DNA from: an uncultured Clostridia bacterium
GTDB taxonomy: Bacteria; Bacillota; Clostridia; Oscillospirales; Acutalibacteraceae
Assembly: GCA_947165615.1 (NCBI GenBank)
Contig: CAMVBD010000077.1
Coordinates: 1-6,821 of the forward strand
DNA: 6,821 nucleotides
Direction of reading: 5' to 3'
A model generated the notes under the pieces. The model saw nothing but the letters and a program-made list of their open reading frames with translations, searched no databases and was not told the DNA's origin. The stretch's first letter is position 1; every line of letters begins with the position of its first letter. Below, piece after piece: positions 1 through 5,894 of the stretch. A program made the position numbers and the translations under genes.

Positions 1-1
1 G

Positions 2-475
2 TTTGACCATGAGGACGGAAGGGTGTACGACCTGTACTGGATTACGGACGAACACAAGGACACCTGGAATTTTACCTATACCCAGGGCACGTTCATCGGC
101 GCGTGCATGTACCTGCACGAGAAATACGGCGACCAAAAGTATCTCGACTACGCGGACCTGGCGCAATACTACACCCTGCACGGGATGGGGCACAATACCG
201 AGGGGATCTTCGACTGGGAACGGCGTAACGAATTCGACATCGACGGCTTCAAGGGGATATTGACCCGCTGGCTTTACCGCTACGCGCAGTACAAAGCGGA
301 TTTTGAGGCCTTCGAGTGGCTTCAGCGGCACGCCGACGCCGCCTACAATCACCGCAACTCGCAGAATATCATCTGGACAGACTGGGCCTGGCAGACCGAG
401 GAGGACAAGGATTACAACGTGTTCGGCTGCTCGACGGCGGTGGCGCTGCTGTTCAACTGCCAGCCCTGGTGGTAA
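2..475 (+). CDS. GH76-type alpha-1,6-mannanase, C-terminal part (5' end outside window)
   Basis: The frame is open from the first bases of the window and ends at TAA 473-475, giving the last 157 residues of a larger protein. GH76 enzymes are (alpha/alpha)6-barrel endo-hydrolases that cut alpha-1,6-mannosidic bonds in yeast-type or bacterial mannan backbones. The visible features fit this fold: the helix-starting signature YTQGTFIGA followed by an LHEKYGDQKYLDYA helix, then DGFKGILTRWLYRYA, which corresponds to the conserved FKGIF.R.L segment of the family, then a Trp-rich stretch (IIWTDWAWQ), and a small-residue helix GCSTAVALLFN just before the terminal QPWW. The catalytic double-Asp motif lies upstream of the window and cannot be checked, so activity is not shown. 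The next gene, 100 bp downstream on the same strand, is a GH110-like beta-helix protein, which supports a glycan-degradation role. A six-hairpin glycosidase of another family is the main alternative. Confidence 0.8.
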   Translation, partial: FDHEDGRVYDLYWITDEHKDTWNFTYTQGTFIGACMYLHEKYGDQKYLDYADLAQYYTLHGMGHNTEGIFDWERRNEFDIDGFKGILTRWLYRYAQYKADFEAFEWLQRHADAAYNHRNSQNIIWTDWAWQTEEDKDYNVFGCSTAVALLFNCQPWW

Positions 476-533
476 AAATCATCCGAAAGCGGGAACAGAG
501 CTACATTCCGCTGCAATAACAAAGCACTTTTGG

Positions 534-539
534 TATGAT
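534..539 (+). promoter_or_regulatory. Possible extended -10 promoter before the beta-helix gene
   Basis: TGGTATGAT (531-539) matches an extended -10 element (TGn-TATAAT with one mismatch) 36 bp before the ATG at 576. The region 17 bp upstream (CTGCAA at 511-516) is a poor -35. It could give the beta-helix gene its own transcript, but co-transcription with the mannanase gene is equally possible because no T-rich terminator separates them. Confidence 0.3.
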
Positions 540-575
540 AAGCATAGAAACGTAACAAGGACGGTGAGCGCATAA

Positions 576-2450
576 ATGCTGCAACGTTTGTTTTCTCTTC
601 TTCTTTTGCCCTTCGCGCTGCTGCTAATACGCATCAGTCCACCGCCGGAAGTTCCTGCGAAAATCATTCTGACCGAAGATGAGCCCGAGTGTTCGCCATA
701 TCAGATGTTTGACACGATATACGGCGCTGCGGGCAGCCGGTTCTATATCCAACGCCCGAAAAGCGACGCCCTGACATCTGTAAGCGCAGATACGTTCGGT
801 ATGGGCGAGACCGTCGCGGATAATACGCAAGCCTTTATAGACGCGCTTGCATACTGCGGCGCACATCCCGATACAAAGCTCGTTATCCCTCCCGGCGTCT
901 ATCGTTTTACGCAGACCGAGAAGATTGTCCTCTCCGGACTGCACAACGTATTCATCGAGGGCGAGGGCGCGGAGTTCATCTTCTGTAGCCCCGGCAGACA
1001 AATCCTGATTACGGACTGCGACGGTCTTGAGATCCATGGGCTTACAATCGACCACGACCGGGTGAACGATCCGATCGACGACGTCATCAGAATTCAAAAC
1101 GCCGATCCGCGCGCGCATACACTGGATTTCTGTTTCTTTGAAAAGACGGACGCGGACGAATCCATGGCGATCAAGGCTGTGACCCAGTGCGATCCGCAGT
1201 CACTGACCTTCGGGGCGTCGGGCAGCGAAAAAGAAGTCTATTTATATAGGCTGGATAACCCAATCAAAAGCGTCGTAAAGGTTTCGTCCAACGTGCTGCG
1301 CGTGACGCACGACGGCTGTATGGACGGCTTTGACGACGGCGAAACATATATCCTGCGCCACCACGTCTACGACGGCGAGGGTATCCGCACGGAAAACAGC
1401 TCCCATATCACCTTCAGCGATATGAAGATCTACGGCGGCACGGGCGGCTTCTTTGTTTTCGGCTTTGGCGCATCTCATTTCCAGCTGCTCGACACATATA
1501 TCGGCGTTGACCCGAATGATAAAACCGGAGCACACGTTTCGACTGCCGCCGATGCGATCCATATCGCCAATACCAACGGACGTTTCCGTGTGGAAGGCTG
1601 CGATATCAGCCGTCAGGGCGACGATGCGCTGAACGTGCACGACGGATTGGGGTACATCGAATCCGTTTCCGGAGATACCGTGAAGCTGTACGCCTCCGCG
1701 TTCAGGCTTTTCATCGGCGACTCCCTGCGTTTCAAGGATGAGTCGTTTCAGGACATCTCGGATTTCTCCGCCGTCATTGCGGATGCCGATTCTTCCGGTA
1801 CGATCAAAACCGTTCGGTTTGACCGCGACGTTTCCGATAAGATCCACCCCGGATACATAGCGATCAACACCGCCGCGGACAGCAGCGGCTACGTACTTAG
1901 AAACAATTTTATCCACGAAAACCGCGCCCGCGGATTCCTGCTCCAATCCTCGTGCGGGCTGTGTGAGAACAATCACTTTTACAAGACGCAGATGCAGGCG
2001 ATCAAGGTGGTTGTGGATATCATTCCCGATCTGTGGCAGGAAGGCACGGGCGTCAACACCCTTGAAATACGAGGCAACACCTTTGAAAACTGCGTCGTGG
2101 GAGAAAACAGCGAGGTCATAACGCTTTCGACGAATCTGAACGGCGGACCGGCGGACGGTTATGCGTTTGAGAATATTGAGATCGTCGATAACACGTTTAC
2201 GGCGTTCCCGGGCAGAGTTGTGAACGCTTCCAACGTGAATGGGTTCCGTTTTGCGGACAACGTCGTAAAAGCCGACCGCCCCGGCAACTCCCTTTATTTC
2301 GGCGCATACTGCGAAAACCTTCAGGTTCAGGACAATGACTGGCAGGGAACCGGCGCTTTGATCGCAAAGATCCCGTGCTGTAAAACGCTGCGCGAATGGA
2401 TCCTCCTGTATTCTGGCGCGAAGGCTACGGTTGAAACGGAGGAAAAATAG
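576..2450 (+). CDS. Secreted right-handed beta-helix protein, GH110-like (putative alpha-galactosidase)
   Basis: This is a complete 624-residue protein. The ATG is preceded immediately by an in-frame TAA, so no earlier start is possible; AAGGA at 557-561 is a somewhat distant ribosome binding site. Residues 1-28 look like a signal peptide: MLQR, a Leu-rich core, and a V-P-A cleavage site. Residues about 70-600 are a parallel beta-helix, starting with the usual DNTQAFIDAL and IPPGVYRF motifs and carrying many NNxF/ENxF turns. The stretch STAADAIHIANTNGRF (322-337) followed by RQGDDALNVHDG (346-357) closely follows the GH110 pattern. In GH110 alpha-1,3-galactosidases the Asp of ADA.H and the paired Asp of QxDD.NVHG are, as I recall, the active-site acids; here they are D326, D349 and D350. 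The later RNNFIHENRARGFLLQSS...ENNHF segment (442-467) also fits. The HF of the family is replaced by HI. Fourteen cysteines are unusual for an exported protein. A pectate-lyase-like or non-catalytic beta-helix is the alternative. Confidence 0.75.
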   Translation: MLQRLFSLLLLPFALLLIRISPPPEVPAKIILTEDEPECSPYQMFDTIYGAAGSRFYIQRPKSDALTSVSADTFGMGETVADNTQAFIDALAYCGAHPDTKLVIPPGVYRFTQTEKIVLSGLHNVFIEGEGAEFIFCSPGRQILITDCDGLEIHGLTIDHDRVNDPIDDVIRIQNADPRAHTLDFCFFEKTDADESMAIKAVTQCDPQSLTFGASGSEKEVYLYRLDNPIKSVVKVSSNVLRVTHDGCMDGFDDGETYILRHHVYDGEGIRTENSSHITFSDMKIYGGTGGFFVFGFGASHFQLLDTYIGVDPNDKTGAHVSTAADAIHIANTNGRFRVEGCDISRQGDDALNVHDGLGYIESVSGDTVKLYASAFRLFIGDSLRFKDESFQDISDFSAVIADADSSGTIKTVRFDRDVSDKIHPGYIAINTAADSSGYVLRNNFIHENRARGFLLQSSCGLCENNHFYKTQMQAIKVVVDIIPDLWQEGTGVNTLEIRGNTFENCVVGENSEVITLSTNLNGGPADGYAFENIEIVDNTFTAFPGRVVNASNVNGFRFADNVVKADRPGNSLYFGAYCENLQVQDNDWQGTGALIAKIPCCKTLREWILLYSGAKATVETEEK

Positions 2451-2637
2451 ATGATTTTGTCCAATCTGCAATCAAGAACATGAAATTGATCTCGTTAAAA
2501 AGAAAGAAACAGTTACTGTTAAGAATCAAAATGAAAAACACATGGCGATAATCGATTATGGCGCAACCTTGACTGGATCCTTAAGGTCAGAAGCGAGTGT
2601 ATTCGATACATCGTACACTTATATCAAAGCAATTTGA
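2451..2637 (+). pseudogene. Frameshifted remnant resembling the N-terminus of a zinc-finger antitoxin-type protein
   Basis: The ATG at 2451 directly follows the stop codon of the beta-helix gene (TAG-ATG) and has a well-placed GGAGG (2438-2442, 8 nt spacing), but its frame stops after ten codons. One frame over, from 2455 to 2637, the sequence reads FCPICNQEHEIDLVKKKETV followed by TVKNQ. A CPxC knuckle near the N-terminus followed by a charged strand and an ETVTVK strand is what YgiT/MqsA-type and SocA-type antitoxin zinc fingers look like. The second CxxC expected about 15-20 residues later is absent; the frame continues through MAIIDYGATLTGS and ends at TGA 2635-2637. I infer a gene damaged by a small indel near codon 2 and by loss of its body. 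The stretch to about 2560 is visibly more AT-rich than the genes around it. The match is by eye only and could be chance. Confidence 0.35.
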
Positions 2638-2720
2638 TTGACAAAAAGCAGGCGAACAGGGCAAAGCACTATTACGAGAAAAGGTTCGGGCCAAAACAAT
2701 CTTCTATAACCGCGTACTCG
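2535..2720 (+). other. Unassigned open stretch in the gene-poor region (possible gene remnant)
   Basis: One frame is open from 2535 to 2864 without an ATG or a ribosome binding site. Its middle part reads like real protein (LDWILKVRSECIRYIVHLY, then SNLIDKKQANRAKHYYEKRF), with an alternation reminiscent of a short SHOCT-type helical hairpin (LY..nLId.kqa..Ak.yYe). After about 2720 it becomes low-quality sequence overlapping a promoter. I cannot name it. It overlaps the preceding remnant in another frame, so at most one of the two is ancestral coding sequence at each point. Confidence 0.2.
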
Positions 2721-2730
2721 AGCGGTTTTA
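2709..2730 (+). terminator. Weak hairpin with short T tail, possible terminator remnant
   Basis: AACCGC (2709-2714) pairs with GCGGTT (2723-2728) around an 8-nt loop and ends in TTTT (2727-2730). The stem is short and the U-tract minimal. It lies between the gene remnants and the promoter at 2778, where a terminator for upstream transcription would make sense. Confidence 0.3.
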
Positions 2731-2777
2731 TCGCATGCCGATCGTGGCAGGGACCTACCTCTTTATTTATAGTTTTC

Positions 2778-2806
2778 TTGCCAATACAAACAGGTTGTGC
2801 TATAAT
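2778..2806 (+). promoter_or_regulatory. Strong sigma-A promoter for the membrane-protein gene
   Basis: TTGCCA (2778-2783), a 17-bp spacer, and TATAAT (2801-2806) preceded by TG at 2798-2799 form a near-consensus promoter with an extended -10. Transcription would start near 2812, giving a leader of about 110 nt before the GTG at 2924. This leader contains a GC-rich patch (GGGGCGCGCCGCCGCG, 2829-2844), but I see no known riboswitch. Confidence 0.75.
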
Positions 2807-2923
2807 TATTATAAAACAAAGAGCAGTTGGGGCGCGCCGCCGCGTTTGCACGGTGTTGCCTTGATACGCAAATAAAACGGAGATTCGTCAGAGTCTTTTG
2901 TTAAACTGATCCGATAGGAGAAA

Positions 2924-3661
2924 GTGGAAAAAGTGAAAGCTTTTGCGAATTACAGCACGCATATCCGCAGCACGCGGAGGGAACTCCTTTTTGAGTATTT
3001 TCTGCCGTTGCTCGTGGAATTCCTTATCTTGGCAGTATGTATGTTATCATTCAGCCTGTTTGTAAAACGCGGTCCTATAACTGAGCCGCCTGCGCAGGTC
3101 GGCGCGGAGCAGACCAAGCCCACGGTCGGCAGACTGGCGTTCGGCATCATCGCGCTGGTGCTGTGGTTCGTTTTAACGTTTGTTGCGTCCAAGGCGGCAA
3201 AAAAAGACAAACATTACGCCTCCTCGTTTTGCGGTTTTGCGGCGGGGATCCTGCTTTGGCAGTTTATCGGTGAAATATCGTGGCATTATTCGGTGGGCGG
3301 GATTCATTTTGTTCCGTTTGAAAACGTTACAACCTTTCCGATTGCATGTTTGTTTATTTTGTTGTTGATTTACGGAAAAAAGAACCACAGCTTTGACTGG
3401 GGCGTTTGGTGTATGCTGCTCTCGTTCGCGTTCAACTGGATGGGGCACTACGTGATGGAGGGCACCTATCCGTTTGTTGCGTCCATGGTGGATCAGCATG
3501 CGTGGTTTATCGGCGCATCGTTGATTTCAGGTGGGTGCGGACTGATATACAGTATCATTTTTCTGTTGTTCCGCGTGAAAACCAGACGGGGCAGGCTTCT
3601 TGCCTCTATGCTGACGTACATCTCCATCGGCGTTATGGCCTTTGGATTGATGGAGGGATAA
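2924..3661 (+). CDS. Polytopic membrane protein of unknown function
   Basis: This is a 245-residue protein with an N-terminal basic, probably cytoplasmic segment (residues 1-23) and about seven hydrophobic stretches: roughly 24-47, 69-89, 98-117, 130-150, 156-178, 192-217 and 225-243. A hydrophilic loop at 48-68 (GPITEPPAQVGAEQTKPT) separates the first two. Trp, His and acidic residues cluster at membrane borders: GEISWHY (116-122), NWMGHYVMEG (171-180) and VDQHAWF (189-195). I do not recognise the family and assign no function. The start is GTG 2924 after AGGAG (2916-2920), only 3 nt away; a second in-frame GTG at 2933 (spacing 12 nt) is an alternative that would remove three residues. The gene has its own strong promoter and is followed by a hairpin and an intrinsic terminator, so it appears to be a single-gene transcript. 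The neighbours give no functional hint. Confidence 0.8.
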   Translation: MEKVKAFANYSTHIRSTRRELLFEYFLPLLVEFLILAVCMLSFSLFVKRGPITEPPAQVGAEQTKPTVGRLAFGIIALVLWFVLTFVASKAAKKDKHYASSFCGFAAGILLWQFIGEISWHYSVGGIHFVPFENVTTFPIACLFILLLIYGKKNHSFDWGVWCMLLSFAFNWMGHYVMEGTYPFVASMVDQHAWFIGASLISGGCGLIYSIIFLLFRVKTRRGRLLASMLTYISIGVMAFGLMEG

Positions 3662-3678
3662 CGCCCGGTTGATAAACT

Positions 3679-3736
3679 GGAATCCTGTCGAAATTTGGTA
3701 CATTTTATTTAGAAATTTCCAAATGCGACAGGATCC
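3679..3736. repeat. Imperfect inverted repeat / long hairpin after the membrane-protein gene
   Basis: The left arm 3679-3698 and right arm 3719-3736 form 17 base pairs: GGA, then TCCTGTCG with CGACAGGA (8 bp perfect), then ATTTGG with CCAAAT. They are interrupted by a single-A bulge (3682) and a small internal loop (3691-3692 against 3725). The AT-rich 20-nt loop is 3699-3718. It begins 17 nt after the stop codon. Neither side carries a clear T-run, so it is not a typical terminator. It could be an mRNA 3'-end stabiliser, a small dispersed palindromic element, or a decayed terminator. Confidence 0.6.
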
Positions 3737-3763
3737 ATTTTCTATCGGCAAACGCAGTAATAT

Positions 3764-3796
3764 CCGCCTTCGACAAGGTTCAAGGGCGGTCTTTTT
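3764..3796 (+). terminator. Rho-independent terminator of the membrane-protein gene
   Basis: CCGCC (3764-3768) pairs with GGCGG (3785-3789), extended by TT (3769-3770) with AA (3782-3783) around a bulged G, and is followed by TCTTTTTATT. The T-run is only on the plus strand, so it ends plus-strand transcription about 130 bp after the stop at 3661. It lies at or near the end of the IS3 remnant, so it could also derive from the element. Confidence 0.7.
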
Positions 3797-4300
3797 ATTC
3801 ACCTGTTGGGTGGTTCAATTAGGATTGCAGATTTTTGTAATACGCTTCTTCAAATTCACACGGGGAAACGTACTTCAGTTTTTTATGCGGACGGACCTGA
3901 TTATAAAACAAAATGTATTCATCGATTCCCTTTTTGAGCTCTTCGTATGAGTGGTATTCCCTATGATACAATTCTTCTTTTTTGAAAGTTGCGAAAAATG
4001 ATTCCGCAACGGCATTGTCCAACGGCGTTCCCGGACGGGAGACCGATTGGGTGATATCTTTGCTTTTCAACAAACGGAAGAATTCTTTTGATGTATACTG
4101 TATTCCGGAATCGCTGTGAAACATCAGGTCTTTTGGTTTCCCTCTTGAATGAAAAGCAGCCTCCACCGTTTCTGCGACGAACGCCGTATCAGCCTTATCC
4201 GAAAGAGTATACCCCACGATCATTCTGGAAAACAGATCCATAACCACACAGAAATAGTATTGCTTATGGTCAACATAAATTAGTAATGCCTTTGATTCCT
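3777..4300 (-). mobile_element. IS3-family insertion sequence remnant (3' half only)
   Basis: Only the orfB end of an IS3-type element is present. The 3' boundary is probably between the orfB stop (3819) and about 3777, where a 7-bp GGTTCAA occurs twice (3777-3783 and 3812-3818); the terminal inverted repeat cannot be fixed without the other end. The 5' boundary is inferred at about 4283-4333, where similarity to transposase stops and the neighbouring gene's terminator begins. orfA, the frameshift window and the first third of orfB are gone, so the copy cannot move by itself. Confidence 0.75.
3819..4283 (-). pseudogene. IS3-family transposase orfB, 5'-truncated (rve integrase core)
   Basis: The frame ends at TAA 3819-3821 and encodes the C-terminal part of an IS3 OrfB. 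From about 4283 it reads IYVDHKQYYFCVVMDLFSR, the strand-2/3 region of the RNase-H-like core, then FHSDSGIQYTSKEF with the second catalytic Asp, then TPLDNAVAESFFATFKKE with the catalytic Glu. Exactly 35 residues separate that Asp and Glu, and a Lys follows the Glu by seven residues, which is the DD(35)E-K hallmark of this family. The closing YILFYNQVRPHKKLKYVSP is also typical. The first catalytic Asp, normally in a W.tDiTy motif just before the present start, is absent: upstream the frame stays open to 4334 but encodes unrelated residues (KNEKGQESKALL) and runs into the acyltransferase terminator. The protein is therefore inactive. Base composition is more AT-rich than in the adjacent genes. 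Confidence 0.9.
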
Positions 4301-4332
4301 GCCCTTTTTCATTTTTCCGGCAAAAAAGCTGC

Positions 4333-4379
4333 AAAAAAATACAAACCGGTTTTGTTGGTTATACACGAACGAAAACCGG
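4333..4379 (-). terminator. Rho-independent terminator of the acyltransferase gene
   Basis: Read on the minus strand, CCGGTTTT (plus 4372-4379) pairs with AAAACCGG (plus 4346-4353) around an 18-nt loop. It is followed by TTTGTATTTTTTT, the T-run being the seven A's at 4333-4339 on the plus strand. It lies about 50 bp beyond the acyltransferase stop at 4430. Confidence 0.8.
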
Positions 4380-4429
4380 CGTTTATATACCGATCCCGGG
4401 ATGTTTCATCTGTTTCCTGATGATTGATG

Positions 4430-5674
4430 TTATAACCTGACGTTTGCCTGTTCAAAAACAGTGACCTGCGTTTCCTTGATGTCCATGCCGAATTCTTTGC
4501 AGATGCGAAGGAACGAACCGACAACGCCTTTGTCCGCGTAATTCTCGCAGACGTCAAGGATCAGCGTTCCGTTCAGATCCGCCGCCGCCACCACGCAGTA
4601 TCCGATATCCGGCCAGGAACGGAAATTGAAATCCAAAAGATGGCGTTTGACCTCGTCGGAAAAGGGAACTCTTCCGAGATATGTGAACGCGGTATTGTTC
4701 ATCGTTTTCTTCAGGATCTTCGCCACATTTTTCATGACCGCTTTCTGTAAGGCGAGCGGACGCATCTTATATAAAAAGTCGGTGGAATCGATCATCTGTG
4801 TGCACGACCAGATGATGTTTTCCGGCTGCACATATAAATCAAGCATTGCTCTGTAGACCGTGCCGAGCTTCGGCAGATCGTAGGAATCAAACTTGTCCTG
4901 ATAGGTGATCAGCTTCATATTCATAAAGTTGTGCATGGTGTCCATCTGCATCGGCGCGCGGCAATCCACCATGATGTTGCAGGAAACGTTGCGGTTTTTT
5001 GCTTTGTCCGGCAGATGCTCGCGGATCGCCCGGCAAAACAGCGGCACAAGGATGGCGGTCGGCGTCGCGTCGCTTTTTTTCGCAACACGCAGTACGTCGG
5101 CGGTCTGCACTTTCAAAACGTGACTTGTGCATTTATATCCGTTTTTGATCGACTTCATATCTCTTGCATGAAAGCCGTTCGGCTGTTTGATCTGTCCGAG
5201 GGGCTTTACGCTCTGATCGTAAACGCTTTCATAGCCGAGCGCCAACGGGAACTCCGCCGGAACCGCCGGCAGTTCCACGCCGAAATAGGCGTCCAGGATG
5301 GTAGAGAAAAAGCGGATGGCTCCTCTTCCGTCCGTGACGGCATGGCACCATTCCAGCGAAACGGTGTTTTCATCGTAGCAGATCTGAAACAGATAGCCAT
5401 TGGTGTTTTTTCCGAATTCCTTGGGCCGGTTTTCCGTGTCGGTATGAAAAAGAAGGATCTCCGGATTGTCGTTATCCTCGAGGTAATACCTTTTGTCATA
5501 CATCATTTTGCATCCGAAGAGCGGATGATACTGCAGTGCGGTTTTCACGGCGTTCAGCAATCGTGCGGCGTCCACCGTCTCAGCCAATGTCGCTTTGAAA
5601 AAAGACGCGTTTTCCATTGTCGTACCGTTCGCGGCCATGGAATACCTGTCCATGTTGCCAAGTTCATATCTCAT
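4430..5674 (-). CDS. Condensation-fold / alcohol O-acetyltransferase-like acyltransferase
   Basis: This is a 414-residue stand-alone protein of the chloramphenicol-acetyltransferase-like superfamily (NRPS condensation domains, PapA5, fungal-type alcohol acetyltransferases). The N-terminal half (about 1-170) has the usual GNMDRYSMAANG opening, a helix leading to AVKTALQYHPLFGCKM, and the active-site motif EWCHAVTDGRGAIRF with H111, D115 and G116, the HxxxDG signature in which the His acts as general base. The C-terminal half (about 185-414) carries NIMVDCRAPM, FMNMKLITY and TYLGRVPFSDE, which correspond to the family's second-lobe strands around the active-site tunnel. No carrier, adenylation or export domain is attached and no signal peptide is seen, so it is probably cytosolic and transfers an acyl group from a thioester to an unknown alcohol or amine. 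ATG 5674 is chosen because AAAAGGAG (5690-5683) lies 8 nt upstream; the longer in-frame GTG at 5716 would start inside the promoter. It is flanked by its own promoter and terminator. Confidence 0.8.
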   Translation of the reverse strand: MRYELGNMDRYSMAANGTTMENASFFKATLAETVDAARLLNAVKTALQYHPLFGCKMMYDKRYYLEDNDNPEILLFHTDTENRPKEFGKNTNGYLFQICYDENTVSLEWCHAVTDGRGAIRFFSTILDAYFGVELPAVPAEFPLALGYESVYDQSVKPLGQIKQPNGFHARDMKSIKNGYKCTSHVLKVQTADVLRVAKKSDATPTAILVPLFCRAIREHLPDKAKNRNVSCNIMVDCRAPMQMDTMHNFMNMKLITYQDKFDSYDLPKLGTVYRAMLDLYVQPENIIWSCTQMIDSTDFLYKMRPLALQKAVMKNVAKILKKTMNNTAFTYLGRVPFSDEVKRHLLDFNFRSWPDIGYCVVAAADLNGTLILDVCENYADKGVVGSFLRICKEFGMDIKETQVTVFEQANVRL

Positions 5675-5706
5675 TGCGATCTCTCCTTTTTCCTGCTGTT
5701 TTGAAC

Positions 5707-5715
5707 ATTGTAGCA
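5707..5715 (-). promoter_or_regulatory. Extended -10 promoter of the acyltransferase gene
   Basis: On the minus strand TGCTACAAT (5715-5707) is an extended -10 with one mismatch to TATAAT. The -35 is weak (CTGGTA at 18 bp spacing), as is common for TGn promoters. Transcription would start near 5700, giving a leader of about 25 nt that contains the ribosome binding site. Confidence 0.55.
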
Positions 5716-5810
5716 CAAAAATAATGATAATACCAGAAAAAAAACGACAAATTATGTGTTAGAATTTATATTGATTATCACCAAAGAACCTGATTTGCTT
5801 TATTTGATGC

Positions 5811-5839
5811 TTGCTAACAAGGAGAAAACACGGTATAAT
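5811..5839 (+). promoter_or_regulatory. Strong sigma-A promoter for the repeat-protein gene
   Basis: TTGCTA (5811-5816), a 17-bp spacer, and a perfect TATAAT (5834-5839). The predicted start near 5846 gives a leader of about 50 nt. GGGAGG (5880-5885) lies 9 nt before the ATG at 5895. This promoter and the acyltransferase promoter point away from each other across an AT-rich region of about 100 bp, in which I see no clear operator. Confidence 0.75.
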
Positions 5840-5894
5840 TAAAATAAGCAATTATCGGTTTTTTACGGATCAAGCATTTGGGAGGCTGTTATTT

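Noticed and set aside
489..511. Hairpin after the mannanase gene (GCGGGAA with TTCCGC)
   Set aside because: It has a bulged short stem and no T-run on the plus strand, so it does not support a terminator.
1242..2471. 409-residue open frame on the minus strand
   Set aside because: It lies antisense to the beta-helix gene, whose plus frame has a signal peptide and family motifs; the minus frame shows no domain and follows the codon bias of the other strand.
2542..2566. MAIIDYGA, reminiscent of the HisH amidotransferase start
   Set aside because: Only eight residues match; the following sequence lacks the GNLRSV continuation, the frame ends after 31 codons, and no ribosome binding site precedes the ATG.
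2634..2864. 76-residue frame starting with TTG
   Set aside because: It has no ribosome binding site, and its second half overlaps the strong promoter at 2778-2806. Its first half is kept only as part of a possible remnant.
3669..3950. 93-residue plus-strand frame after the membrane protein
   Set aside because: It runs through a hairpin and a terminator and then antisense to the transposase remnant; it has no recognisable domain.
4931..5704. 257-residue open frame on the plus strand
   Set aside because: Antisense shadow of the acyltransferase, which has the HxxxDG motif, a ribosome binding site, a promoter and a terminator on the minus strand.
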